64,000 bases of DNA from Entomospira nematocerorum (GTDB lineage: Bacteria > Spirochaetota > Spirochaetia > WRBN01). A program made the translations under genes and the position numbers. The notes beneath the pieces are model-generated. The model was not told the origin of the DNA. It did no database searches and worked only from the letters and a program-made list of their open reading frames with translations. Within the stretch, counting starts at the first letter, position 1, and every line of letters begins with the position of its first letter. Location of the stretch: positions 186,001 through 250,000 of the forward strand of contig NZ_CP118168.1 of assembly GCF_028748105.1 (NCBI RefSeq), read 5' to 3'. This document shows positions 43,667-53,300 of this stretch, piece after piece.

Positions 43667-44407
43667 CTAGCCCATAAACATTCCGCCATTAACATCAAGT
43701 GCGATACCTGTTACATATCGACTCATATCACTGGCTAGATATAAACATGCATTAGCAATGTCCATTGGCTGTCCCATCTCTTGCATAGGAATTTGTGCAA
43801 CAAGCCCATCTTTGACCTTATCTGGAATTGCCGCTGTCATAGGTGTATTGATGAATCCAGGACAAACTGCATTAACACGAATCTTACGACGTGCACCTTC
43901 ACGAGCAAGAGCACGACTAAACCCGATCAGTCCTGATTTTGCAGCAGCATAATTTGCCTGCCCTAAGTTACCTTGTCGGCCAACAATAGAACTAATATTA
44001 ATAATTGATCCACCTGTTGCATTATCTTTCATATGTGGGAATGCCTCATGTGATAAATAAAAAATACTATTTAAGTTGATATTAATAACGGCATCCCAAT
44101 CTGCTGTCGTCATACGTGTAAATAATGCATCTTTAGTGATACCTGCATTATTTACCAAAATGTCAATTTTGCCACTCTTTGCAACAACATCTTTAATAAA
44201 ATTTCTACAGTCTTCTTCTTTGGCAACATTAAGAATATGTCCAATTGCTTTATCAGTAAATGTTGGTTGCACTTGATCAAGCTCACCTTGATTGAGTCCA
44301 GTATAATGAACAGTTGCACCCTCTCGTAAAAAAACTCTTACGGTTTCAGATCCTAGACCACCACTTCCACCGGTTACAATCGCGACTTTTCCTTCTAATA
44401 ATCCCAT
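43667..44407 (-). CDS. fabG: 3-oxoacyl-ACP reductase FabG
   Basis: FabG reduces 3-oxoacyl-ACP with NADPH. A 246-residue short-chain dehydrogenase with cofactor motif TGGSGGLGSE, NNAGITKDALFTRM, the catalytic Ser in NISSIVGRQGNLGQ and YAAAK (Y-x3-K), then VCPGFINTPMTAAIPD and the C-terminal VTGIALDVNGGMFMG. An AAAGGAAAGGAG-type site precedes the ATG. It lies between fabD (80-base gap with a small hairpin at 44444-44467) and fabF. Confidence 0.95.
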   Translation of the reverse strand: MGLLEGKVAIVTGGSGGLGSETVRVFLREGATVHYTGLNQGELDQVQPTFTDKAIGHILNVAKEEDCRNFIKDVVAKSGKIDILVNNAGITKDALFTRMTTADWDAVININLNSIFYLSHEAFPHMKDNATGGSIINISSIVGRQGNLGQANYAAAKSGLIGFSRALAREGARRKIRVNAVCPGFINTPMTAAIPDKVKDGLVAQIPMQEMGQPMDIANACLYLASDMSRYVTGIALDVNGGMFMG

Positions 44408-44487
44408 TTCATCGCTCCTTTCCTTTTAATAAATTTTATGTAACACTTACTCTATTGAGGGTAAGTGATTTTCTCTTTAAAAACAGA

Positions 44488-45462
44488 TTAAGAGTCTGAC
44501 TGTATAGTAATGTGCTCTACTAAGCGTTTCATGTCGTCAAGTTTCATTGAAGAAAACATGGTATACTCTGCATGATTCGCACGCATCAATCCACTTAAAA
44601 CGCTACCAGGCCCAATCTCCACTGCAACACGTTCACTAAAACGTTCTGTTGCATCACTTATAATTTTTTGCCATAAAACCGGATGGCTAATTTGCTCACT
44701 CATTCTTGCTTGTATTTCTGCACCACTCGTCATGAGCCCACCACTAACATTACTGTACAATGGTATCTTTGGACTAGCAAAGCGAAGCCCAGTAACCACA
44801 GCCTTAAATTCCAATGATGCATTACTAAGTAGTGGGGTATGAAAAGGTCCTGATACGCTCAATTTCATCACCCGACGAGCTCCGGCTTCTTTCAGAAGAG
44901 GTTCCAATCGATCAATTTGACGTAATAACCCAGAGATAACAACCTGCTCAGGAGCATTATAGTTAGCAATAAAAACCTCATCTTGATCATTGAGTATCGC
45001 ACGAATCTGTCCAGAATTTAACCCAAGGACTGCAGCCATGCCTGGATCACCCATATTCTTTTTAAATTCTTCTCCGGCCTGATGCATGATACGACCACGC
45101 TCATTCACTAATGTGAAAATTTCTTCAACTGTTAACACATCGGCCGCTACTAATGCGGCATACTCCCCCAAGCTAAATCCGGCAATCCAAGCAATATTTT
45201 CTGCTCGCAACCCCGCTAGTCTCAGGGCTGTAAGAGCTGACAAACTAGCCAAGGTCACTGCTGGCTGTGTATTTATCGTCTCACGTAATGTTGCCTCATC
45301 GGAATGAAACAACAACTTCCTCATGTCCTTTTTAGAGACATCACTAGCTAACTCGAATAAAGCACGCACACTTGAATATGCATCAAAGAGCTCCTTAGCC
45401 ATACCCACATGTTGAGCACCTTGACCTGCAAATACTAACGCAACTCTGGTTGTAAACTCCAT
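44488..45462 (-). CDS. fabD: Malonyl-CoA:ACP transacylase FabD
   Basis: FabD loads malonate onto ACP. The product has the N-terminal VALVFAGQGAQHVGM, the nucleophile elbow GFSLGEYAAL, the arginine region NERGRIMHQAGEEF, and the active His in SGPFHTPLL. I chose the ATG at 45462 (MEFTTRVALVF), which has GGGAGGAG about ten bases upstream; the longer frame adds seven non-conserved residues. Its start lies inside the fabH 3' end (28-base overlap), pointing to translational coupling. Confidence 0.95.
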   Translation of the reverse strand: MEFTTRVALVFAGQGAQHVGMAKELFDAYSSVRALFELASDVSKKDMRKLLFHSDEATLRETINTQPAVTLASLSALTALRLAGLRAENIAWIAGFSLGEYAALVAADVLTVEEIFTLVNERGRIMHQAGEEFKKNMGDPGMAAVLGLNSGQIRAILNDQDEVFIANYNAPEQVVISGLLRQIDRLEPLLKEAGARRVMKLSVSGPFHTPLLSNASLEFKAVVTGLRFASPKIPLYSNVSGGLMTSGAEIQARMSEQISHPVLWQKIISDATERFSERVAVEIGPGSVLSGLMRANHAEYTMFSSMKLDDMKRLVEHITIQSDS

Positions 45463-46433
45463 TTGATATAAACTCCTCCCCATGTAAGTCCAGCACCAAA
45501 TCCAACTAAAAAGATTTTTTGTCCCTCTTGTAACTTATCTTCTTCATACATTTGTGCCAACGCAAGGGGAATACTGGCTGCACTGGTATTACCTTTATTC
45601 TCTATATTAACATAAAATTTTTCTGATGGCCAAGATTTTCTCTCAATCAACGCATCAATCATACGTGCATTTGCCTGATGAGGAATAACCCAATCAAGAT
45701 CATGAAGCGTTAATTGATTACGCTCATTAAGCTCTTCTACGAGCTCTCCAAGAATTTTGACGCCAAACCGATACACTCTAGCACCATCCATATGTAACGC
45801 AGTCTTAGTAATATCAGAAGCATTAGGATGCTTAATGCCTCCCTGAGGACGACTGAGAGCCTCCACATCACCCTCTGAGTGTAAAACAAAGTCAAGAATA
45901 TCCCCTGCATCACTACTCTCACTCTTCGATAATAAAACAGCACCAGCACCATCCCCAAAAAGAATGGCAGTACTACGATCATGCCAATTTAAAATACTCG
46001 AGAGCTTCTCTGCACCAATCACTAAGGCATGCTTCATCGTTTTTGACCCCTCTAACATGGTAGAAGCGGTACTCAAAGCATACACAAAGCCACTGCAGGC
46101 CGCACGAATATCAAAACTAGCTGCACCCTTTGCACCTAGAGCCTTTTGTACAAGATTTGCTGTCGCGGGAAACCCCAGATAATCCGGTGTTGCCGTTGCG
46201 ACGATAATTAAATCCACATTCTGTGGAGCCACTTTGGCCATATTTAAAGCTGCTTGAGCACTTTGAATCGACATATACGCAGTTGTTTCTTCATCATTGG
46301 CAATTCTGCGTTCTTTTATTCCTGTATGACTGTAAATCCACTCATCCGTTGTATCTACGTATTCACGCCAAGCGTCATTAGTCATAATGTGTTGTGGTAG
46401 GTAACTTCCTAACCCAGTAATCTTGATCGCCAT
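45435..46433 (-). CDS. fabH: 3-oxoacyl-ACP synthase III (FabH)
   Basis: FabH starts fatty-acid synthesis by condensing an acyl-CoA with malonyl-ACP. The 332-residue product has GLGSYLPQHIMTND, the TDEWIYSHTGIKERR motif, the active cysteine in DIRAACSGFVYAL, His in WVIPHQANARMID and Asn in IENKGNTSAASIPLAL, completing the Cys-His-Asn triad. It heads the leftward fab operon. A promoter with TTGACA lies just upstream. Confidence 0.96.
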   Translation of the reverse strand: MAIKITGLGSYLPQHIMTNDAWREYVDTTDEWIYSHTGIKERRIANDEETTAYMSIQSAQAALNMAKVAPQNVDLIIVATATPDYLGFPATANLVQKALGAKGAASFDIRAACSGFVYALSTASTMLEGSKTMKHALVIGAEKLSSILNWHDRSTAILFGDGAGAVLLSKSESSDAGDILDFVLHSEGDVEALSRPQGGIKHPNASDITKTALHMDGARVYRFGVKILGELVEELNERNQLTLHDLDWVIPHQANARMIDALIERKSWPSEKFYVNIENKGNTSAASIPLALAQMYEEDKLQEGQKIFLVGFGAGLTWGGVYIKWSLQPELR

Positions 46434-46442
46434 AGTGTCTTT

Positions 46443-46516
46443 ATCCTAGCCTTATCTATTAGAATTGTCAAGAGAAGAGACAATTTCAACGTATATAAAA
46501 ATGCTCTCCTCTCTTG
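46443..46516 (-). promoter_or_regulatory. Candidate fab operon promoter and inverted-repeat operator
   Basis: On the minus strand a consensus TTGACA (46471-46466) is followed after 17 bases by TAGGAT (46448-46443), ten bases before the fabH ATG. The 12-base CAAGAGAAGAGA (46469-46480) overlaps the -35 box. It pairs with TCTCCTCTCTTG (46505-46516) with a single wobble, forming an inverted repeat that could be an operator. The TAGGAT box also overlaps a possible Shine-Dalgarno sequence, so the -10 assignment is tentative. Confidence 0.4.
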
Positions 46517-46524
46517 ATATCCTT

Positions 46525-47451
46525 CTACTTCATGGCTTCACGAATAAATTCAGCACTGGTATGATACAGTTTTATCTCATCATCAGTTAATGGATACTCC
46601 AATATCTTCTCAATACCATTACTACCTACTACTGATAATGCCCCAATAACGAGATCATCAATGCCATATTGCCCTTGTAGTAAGGCTGATATTGGCATAA
46701 TACGTTGCTCATTTTGGGCTATAGCACTAAATATTGTATACACTGAGGCGCCAATACCACGATCAGTAAACCCGCGTAAATTATAAATATCCAGACCACG
46801 CTTACGGACAAATTCCTTTGCTTTCAGTTTATCAATCAAAGGTAATCCCTTCATCTGGCTAAACGTATCCACATGCACACCGGCAATCTGTGCAATACTC
46901 CATGGAATAAAGGAGCTATTACCATGCTCACCTAAGACAAATGATGTCACATTGAGTGCACTTACGCCAAAGTGAGAAGAAATATAGCGTCTTAAGCGTA
47001 CTGTATCAAGAACGTCCCCCGATCCAATAACGCGCTGAGGAGACATTCCACTATATTTTATAAAGTAGTAAGCCATCGCATCAACAGGATTGCTTGTAAT
47101 GATAACGATCGCATTAGGTGAATACTTAGCTACAGCTTCACCAATCTCTTTCATTAATTTCTCATTTTCAGCTAATAAAGCCCTACGATCAGTTAAATTT
47201 TTCGCTGGTATGCTTGCATTAACAAATACATAATCACAATCCTTAATGTCACTGTATTCATCTGCCACTCGCATGTGAGAATAATGATTGAAATGTCCTA
47301 AAGGAATAGAATCTTCAAGATCCCAAATTTCTGCTTGCGTTCGCTCCTTATTCACATCATACACCACAATTTCCTGTGATGCTGAAAATTGAAACATATA
47401 TAATAAGACTTCTCGTCCCACCATGCCTAACCCAATAATACCTAGTCGCAT
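46525..47451 (-). CDS. L-lactate/malate dehydrogenase family protein, unusual specificity loop
   Basis: A 308-residue NAD-dependent 2-hydroxyacid dehydrogenase with the classical LDH/MDH fold. It shows GLGMVGREV (nucleotide loop), VVYDVNKER (acidic residue favouring NAD), SNPVDAMAYY, DTVRLRRYIS with the substrate-binding Arg, and the catalytic histidine in LGEHGNSSFIPWS. The mobile loop, normally GAPQKPGETR in LDH, reads SIPAKNLTDR: the residue that sets lactate (Gln) versus malate (Arg) is Ala. It may use another 2-oxoacid, as L-2-hydroxyisocaproate dehydrogenases do. It ends 91 bases before fabH on the same strand. Confidence 0.8.
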   Translation of the reverse strand: MRLGIIGLGMVGREVLLYMFQFSASQEIVVYDVNKERTQAEIWDLEDSIPLGHFNHYSHMRVADEYSDIKDCDYVFVNASIPAKNLTDRRALLAENEKLMKEIGEAVAKYSPNAIVIITSNPVDAMAYYFIKYSGMSPQRVIGSGDVLDTVRLRRYISSHFGVSALNVTSFVLGEHGNSSFIPWSIAQIAGVHVDTFSQMKGLPLIDKLKAKEFVRKRGLDIYNLRGFTDRGIGASVYTIFSAIAQNEQRIMPISALLQGQYGIDDLVIGALSVVGSNGIEKILEYPLTDDEIKLYHTSAEFIREAMK

Positions 47452-47598
47452 GGAAGCCTCCTCGTATGAAAAAAAGATTCTGTTTTACCCTTTACCTTTC
47501 TCTTAAGCCAAGGTATAATACACTCATAGTATACTTCTTTTTTTCTAAAAAGAGAATACATTTTGAATAGTCTACCCACAGATAAATAAGGAGTTGTT

Positions 47599-48462
47599 AT
47601 GAGTCTTTTGAATGCACCAAAAGTAATGGCTATGCACGATCTCTGTAGTTATGGTCGATCAAGTCTTAATGTTGTCTCCCCGTTGCTTGCCGCCGTGAAT
47701 TGCTACTGCTGTGCTCTACCTACAGCTCTTCTTTCAAGTCACTTTGGTTTTGGACATGAACCATCCATGCTTGACCTAACAGAAGAGCTACATCGAATTT
47801 ATACACAATGGGATAACATGAACCTTGAATTCGATGCTTTTTACTCAGGATATCTTGCTTCGCCTGAACAGGCAGATCTTGCACGAAAATTTATCAATCG
47901 CTTCCAACCATCTTTTATCTATATTGATCCTGTTTTAGGTGACAATGGGAAGCTTTATCCCGCATTTGATCAAAAACAAGTAGATGCAATGCGCTCTCTT
48001 ATGCAATACTCTCATGCTAGCTCACCCAATCTAACAGAAGCAAATGCGCTCCTAGCGTTACCTCTTGACCAATCTTTTCCTCGTCGCTATGCTAAAGATT
48101 TTCTGCGAAGCTTAAGTGCGCTTGGACCCAATATCATTATTGTTACAGGAATTCCTGATGAAGAAAGACATTCTATCAGCTCTTATCTGCACATTAGTGA
48201 TAGAGATGAATTCTACATGATCCATACCCCTCTTCTAGGACCAGCACCAAAAGGGTTACATGGTACAGGAGACTCTTTTGCGTCCATAGTCTTAGGTCGT
48301 CTTCTTGCGGGTAGTACTCCACAAGAAGCAGTTGCCACGGCGATGTATTATCTCAACAAAACTATTGAAGGCGCCATTCGCTTTCAAGAGGAAATCGCTA
48401 TTGAGTACGCATTACCCGATCTTATAGCCTTGAATGCTATGGCAGAAATTGAAGCATTTTAG
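47599..48462 (+). CDS. Pyridoxal/pyridoxamine kinase (PfkB superfamily, PdxY/PdxK type)
   Basis: This enzyme phosphorylates vitamin B6 vitamers to PLP precursors, serving PLP enzymes such as the cysteine desulfurase in this window. The 287-residue product has the N-terminal MHDLCSYGRSSLNVVSPLLAA typical of PdxY/PdxK, ALPTALLSSHFGF, DPVLGDNGKLY, SPNLTEANALL and the phosphate-binding GLHGTGDSFASIVLGRLL with the catalytic Asp. Some relatives phosphorylate hydroxymethylpyrimidine, but the N-terminus favours pyridoxal. AAGGAG lies before the ATG. It appears to be a single-gene unit. Confidence 0.85.
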   Translation: MSLLNAPKVMAMHDLCSYGRSSLNVVSPLLAAVNCYCCALPTALLSSHFGFGHEPSMLDLTEELHRIYTQWDNMNLEFDAFYSGYLASPEQADLARKFINRFQPSFIYIDPVLGDNGKLYPAFDQKQVDAMRSLMQYSHASSPNLTEANALLALPLDQSFPRRYAKDFLRSLSALGPNIIIVTGIPDEERHSISSYLHISDRDEFYMIHTPLLGPAPKGLHGTGDSFASIVLGRLLAGSTPQEAVATAMYYLNKTIEGAIRFQEEIAIEYALPDLIALNAMAEIEAF

Positions 48463-48490
48463 TACATTTATTTACTAACAAAGGATCTCT

Positions 48491-49234
48491 TTATCGTTTG
48501 GTTGCAATGACAATAAGACGCTCTGCATCTTGATCATAAGGAGCTCCATCTAGATTACCGAAAAATTCTATTTGATAAAACCCTGCACGCTCTAACAAAA
48601 ACCCAAGCTCCCAACCACTGTAAATTTTATGAGCAAAGATAATCTCTTCATATCGACCGTCTTTAATATATCCCCAACGATTTTCTACCCGTGACCATCC
48701 ATCAATAATTCGCGCACTAACAAGCATGATAGATCCATCTTGTCCATCAAACCATTGACTTTCACAAAAATTTTTAGCAAGTGTCTCTTTCCCCTCAATA
48801 TCTATCAGGAATTTACCGCCACTCTTTAAGCTTTCATAAACATTTTTTAATACCTGATGCTCTTCCTTTGGATCATCGATATATCCAAGACTCGTAAAAA
48901 AATTGTAGGCAAAGTCAAAAGTATCTGGTTGTACATAATCACGAATATCTGCTTGGACAAATGTAATATTCATACTCTGCTTTTTTGCCTTACGCTTTGC
49001 AACATCAAGATAGCTCATACAATTATCGACGCCCGTCACATTGTAACCTTTTTTAGCAAATTCAATAGCGTGTCTTCCAAATCCACAGCAATGATCATAG
49101 ACATGAGCCTTATGAGAAATACCAGCAAGTCTAATCATCTTCTCTACATCATACGGCGTTGACTCTAAACGATCGGGATCAAACATCATCTCTTTATATT
49201 TTAACCAAAAATTTTCGTCCTCAAACCAATTCAT
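48491..49234 (-). CDS. Class I SAM-dependent methyltransferase
   Basis: A 247-residue soluble methyltransferase. Motif I is VYDHCCGFGRHAIEFA (about residues 42-57), motif II NVTGVDNCMSYLDVA with the acidic ribose-binding residue, and motif III NITFVQADIRDY; motif IV follows in FDFAYNFFTSLGYI. The C-terminal half is a small beta-rich cap. The substrate cannot be read from the sequence. AAGGAG stands before the ATG. It is convergent with the pyridoxal kinase gene. Confidence 0.85.
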   Translation of the reverse strand: MNWFEDENFWLKYKEMMFDPDRLESTPYDVEKMIRLAGISHKAHVYDHCCGFGRHAIEFAKKGYNVTGVDNCMSYLDVAKRKAKKQSMNITFVQADIRDYVQPDTFDFAYNFFTSLGYIDDPKEEHQVLKNVYESLKSGGKFLIDIEGKETLAKNFCESQWFDGQDGSIMLVSARIIDGWSRVENRWGYIKDGRYEEIIFAHKIYSGWELGFLLERAGFYQIEFFGNLDGAPYDQDAERLIVIATKR

Positions 49235-49318
49235 ATTTATTCTCCTTCTAGCCCTTACTCTATATTGTTTGTATTTCTAATTGCAATAGTTATCTTACTG
49301 TAAGCGAGGCCCTCATCG

Positions 49319-49347
49319 TTGTATCGATTATCTCAATATGCTATAAT
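49319..49347 (+). promoter_or_regulatory. Predicted promoter of the 49377 membrane-protein gene
   Basis: TTGTAT (49319-49324) and a perfect TATAAT (49342-49347) are separated by 17 bases. The expected 5' leader is about 23 bases, with an AGAGAGA ribosome-binding-like stretch. Confidence 0.5.
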
Positions 49348-49376
49348 CATGAAAAATTATAGGATCCGCAGAGAGA

Positions 49377-50189
49377 ATGAAATATTCCCAAACCCTACAA
49401 TATTCACTCATCAAACATCAATATCTTCATAAACGATTCCTCAATGATCCACTAGACTCTACACTCAAATTTTTCATACTTATTCTTATAATCGTACAGA
49501 TAATCTTATTCATACGTGGTAGCTCTCTTTTTCCTTTAATGATACTCACTATCATACTTATGATGGTTATTCTCCAACGGATCTATCTATGGATCACTAT
49601 TAAATCTCCGGCTTTTACTACATACCAAAATTATCTTATCAAACAATTATCTCATATAAGCGTTATTCATGTGAAGCTCCCTCTATTACCCAATGAACAA
49701 TGCTATTTCAACACAAAAGCAATGTTTTACCAACCGCGTATCATTAAAAACTATGTTAACCTCAAATCAACAAATAGACGCAGAGCCTATGGTTCTCGAA
49801 CATCTAACTCCTCCAAAAATAATACAATGAGTGTCAATTATAGTCCCACAATGAAAGGTACTTTCTATATAACTAATCAACGATTGATATTCATTGCCGA
49901 TGATGCTAAGACAACATCCTCATCTCATCCTAGTGCAACTGTTAATTATCCTCCAGAAAGCTTTTACTTGACCAATGAACGCTTATCATCCCTAACAAAA
50001 GCTGCACATATAAAAATAAAAGAGATCAATGTCTCTGAGCTATTCCATTGTACGTTCCATATTGATGGCATCCATCCTATTACAAATAAAAGCGATTCTC
50101 CTTTTATTACATTAAATCTGCATGAATCCCTGCAGGTACTCTATATTTTAAAACATATCAAACCAAACTTACAAAAAAGTTCCATCTGA
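49377..50189 (+). CDS. Two-helix membrane protein with a PH/GRAM-like segment
   Basis: The 270-residue product has two adjacent transmembrane helices (about residues 30-46 and 50-73) and a long, probably cytoplasmic, C-terminal part. Around residue 160 the stretch MKGTFYITNQRLIFIADD resembles the conserved strand of bacterial PH/GRAM-type domains. A second similar phrase, ESFYLTNERLSSLTKA, follows about 40 residues later. A Ser/Asn/Arg-rich linker (STNRRRAYGSRTSNSSKNN) precedes them. Function is unknown. Confidence 0.55.
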   Translation: MKYSQTLQYSLIKHQYLHKRFLNDPLDSTLKFFILILIIVQIILFIRGSSLFPLMILTIILMMVILQRIYLWITIKSPAFTTYQNYLIKQLSHISVIHVKLPLLPNEQCYFNTKAMFYQPRIIKNYVNLKSTNRRRAYGSRTSNSSKNNTMSVNYSPTMKGTFYITNQRLIFIADDAKTTSSSHPSATVNYPPESFYLTNERLSSLTKAAHIKIKEINVSELFHCTFHIDGIHPITNKSDSPFITLNLHESLQVLYILKHIKPNLQKSSI

Positions 50190-50195
50190 TAATGA

Positions 50196-50224
50196 AAAAA
50201 CCTATCGATAGAAGATAGGTTTTT
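50196..50224. terminator. Bidirectional hairpin between the 49377 gene and tRNA-Leu
   Basis: AAAAACCTATC (50196-50206) pairs with GATAGGTTTTT (50214-50224) around a 7-base loop. The flanking A and T runs give a T tract in both directions, so it can end both the rightward gene and the leftward tRNA-Leu. Confidence 0.7.
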
Positions 50225-50231
50225 CATTACT

Positions 50232-50313
50232 TACCGGAGATGGGACTTGAACCCATACACATCGCTGTGGCAGATTTTGAGTCTGCTGTGTCTACCAATT
50301 TCACCACTCCGGC
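50232..50313 (-). tRNA. tRNA-Leu (anticodon CAA)
   Basis: The minus strand gives an 82-base tRNA with a long class II variable arm. The acceptor is GCCGGAG with CTCCGGT (one terminal G-U pair), the anticodon stem GCAGA/TCTGC with loop CTCAAAA (anticodon CAA), the T arm ATGGG-TTCAAGT-CCCAT, and discriminator A73, as in tRNA-Leu. CCA is not encoded. Confidence 0.93.
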
Positions 50314-50376
50314 GTGCATTTATAGTACACTTATGATAGCTGATTTATCTCTTTTTGTCAAGATATTCATTTCTAG

Positions 50377-53300
50377 TTAAAATCCCCACGCCACCGGTGG
50401 ATTATCAATAAATGGTGGTAAAGCATCATAAAGATTATTCGCCTCTCCTTGCGTTGTTGGATGCAATAATTCCCGAAAATTCATACCCGGTAACTCTTGA
50501 CTCATCACTCTCGCTCGGGTCTCCACATCACGGCTCAAGGCATCCCACAAAAACATTGATTGCTGGAAAGCAATCTGCGCCTGTTGCTGTAATTCTGCTC
50601 TATTAGGTCTTCTTTGAGCCAGCTTATTGAGAACGACTCCCAAATTATTGTAGACCTTCATAAGGTACTCCCCGTTTTCCTTACGTAACAATAACTCAGC
50701 ACTAGAGTCTCCTAGCAATAACGCAGAGCGTTCTGCCTCCAGAGTTCCGCGCAACGCTTGATAAAATGCTTCGGAAGTTGAATATCGTCCATCCACCGCC
50801 ATCACAGTTGCTAAACTAAATGCTGTATTCTTAAATGCTGATGCCATTTCATAGGAAAGACTAAATTCATTAATTGCATTTGCTATATCCTCATTTTCAT
50901 AAGCAATGAATCCTCTTTTATAGCGTAAATCAGCATCATCAAAAGTATTTTCCAACGCCTTTGTATAGTTAATGTTCGCTAAACGAAGTGCTCTATCTCG
51001 GATATAAAAAATATCTCCCAGCTCTTTATACATGCCTCCATGAAAAGCATTGCGCCCGATAATACGTCTCTCTACGCCATTTTCATAGTACGCAATAGCT
51101 CTCTCAAGTTCACTTTGAGCTCGTTCATCTACAATATTTTCTTCAAATCTCAGATGAGACGATCGACGAAAGATATCAATAAAAATCTCTGTATCTTGTC
51201 GCGTCATAGGTTGGCTCTTTTGAATAAGATATATCGCCTCCTCTAAAGATTTTCTTGCGTTAAAAAGATCATTATTTTGCTCATAAAATCTAGCAAGTTG
51301 ATAATGTAAAATCGGATCGCGATCGGAGAGAAAAACGGCCTTTTGCAAGAGTTGTTCTGCATCACTAGCACGTCCTTGATCCAAATACCATCCAGCGGTT
51401 AATACTAATATCTCCGGATCTAGCTCCAATCGAGACTTTGCATGAATAATACCAGTCCACATCTCTATTTCAGTACGATCATTAGTCAGAACAGCAAACT
51501 CTAGTAATCCCATCATCGTCCGATCAGATAAGCCATTTGATGCTATTAGTGTTGCATACACATCACGAGCCTGTGACAATCGACTCGCATCGTGAGCGCC
51601 CCAACGTAGTAAGTTAGCCGATCGAGCTGTTAAAACCTCCGCATCTTTTGAGTTGACATCATTAAGATACTGTAAATAAATCTGATCTGCTCGCTCAAAA
51701 CTAGCACGTCTCCTACTCTCAAAATCACCATACTCCAAAAAAGCTCTTCGTGAAGTAGGATAAACTAGTAATAACCGAGCATACATCTCTTGAGCCTGTG
51801 TATATTGACGCTGCCCACTAAAGGCCTCAGCATACTTAAAAAACCAGCGTTGCATCGGCCAACCTTGAACATGCAAAGGACCTAGTCTCCATCCATCATG
51901 TGCGACACCAAAATTAAGTAAAGCTCTATCATAATCATTATCTAAAATATACTCATACCCTGTTCTATAATAATGACTTGCGGTAAGGGGACGATATAAA
52001 AAAGAGAATAGAGTAAAGAACAGTAATGCAACCATCACTGATGCCACCATAAAAGCTCTTAATGGTGGCCAAGCAAACTGGGTGAAATTATACACAAAGC
52101 CTTGTTTACGTCGCTCAAAATCTTCACCAGCATTTTGTTGGTATCGACTAGGGAGAATAACTGTCTGCCCAGTTATTTCTCGAACCTCATTGGCCATTGT
52201 TCTTGCATTAGCATTTTTTAGTAATTTTTGTGTAATCCGAAGAATGTCTTCAGCTGGAGTATCCTCATTCGCTAAAATTTTATGAAGCGCTAAGCGTAAA
52301 TTCCTTGGAAATCGTGCCATTGAGTCATTAATTTTATTAATTTTTTCTTGACTAAAGATAAGTGATTCTGCATCCATATGCTCATCCTCTTCATCCTCGT
52401 CTTCTTCATCCTCATCTTGAGCATCATCCCTATCATGAGAAATTCCACCAAAATCACCAATGTTAAAATCGATATCCAGAGAGTCATCACTTATACTCTC
52501 TTCTGCTGTTTCATTTTCCATCAAAAGATCTACAGCATCTAGACCACTCTCCTCTGGAATTTCTGACGAAGAATTTTGTAGATCCTCCAACTCATCAGCT
52601 TCCCCCATAGCAAATAGGGTATCATCATCACTCTTTGTGTCAAAAATATTTAAAGGCTGATCGAGATCGGGTAAAGCTAACTCATCCAAAGAAGAATCCT
52701 CTTGAGGAGCACTTACCGAGACGTCATCATCTTCATTATTTTCCAATGATGGCTCCTGATGAGAGGCGTCATCATCTGCACCTACTGACATTGTACTTTC
52801 ACCAAGATCTAAGGGATCATCAAGAGTAGGAAGCTCATCGGAGGATGGCTGTAATGTAGAATCCTGATTCTCCTCCGTATCATATAAATCTCTTGATGTT
52901 TCCTCTTCGCTGTCTGGTAACGTAGAAGAGTCTACAGTTGTATCTGAATCACTTGTGCTAGGAGTAAAATTAGACTCTTCATCATTCATCAAATCTTTAC
53001 CTAAATCATCCATATCATCAAGAGTAACAGCATCTAGAGCACTAAAATCGATATCACTAAGGGAATCATCATATTGCAAATTATCAATTCCAGGGTCATC
53101 CATAGCAGATAAATCGTCGCTCATATGCTCAAACTGCTCTTCTAGATCATCAGCCTCAGCACTGGGTTTAACTTCTTTATTTTCATCATCCATTTGTGAT
53201 CCTTCTTCCTTATATGCAGTATCGGCATCTTCACGATTTAAATCTGCCTCTCTAACAATAGATTCTCTCTCAATTATAGGAGTATTATCTATTACTACAT

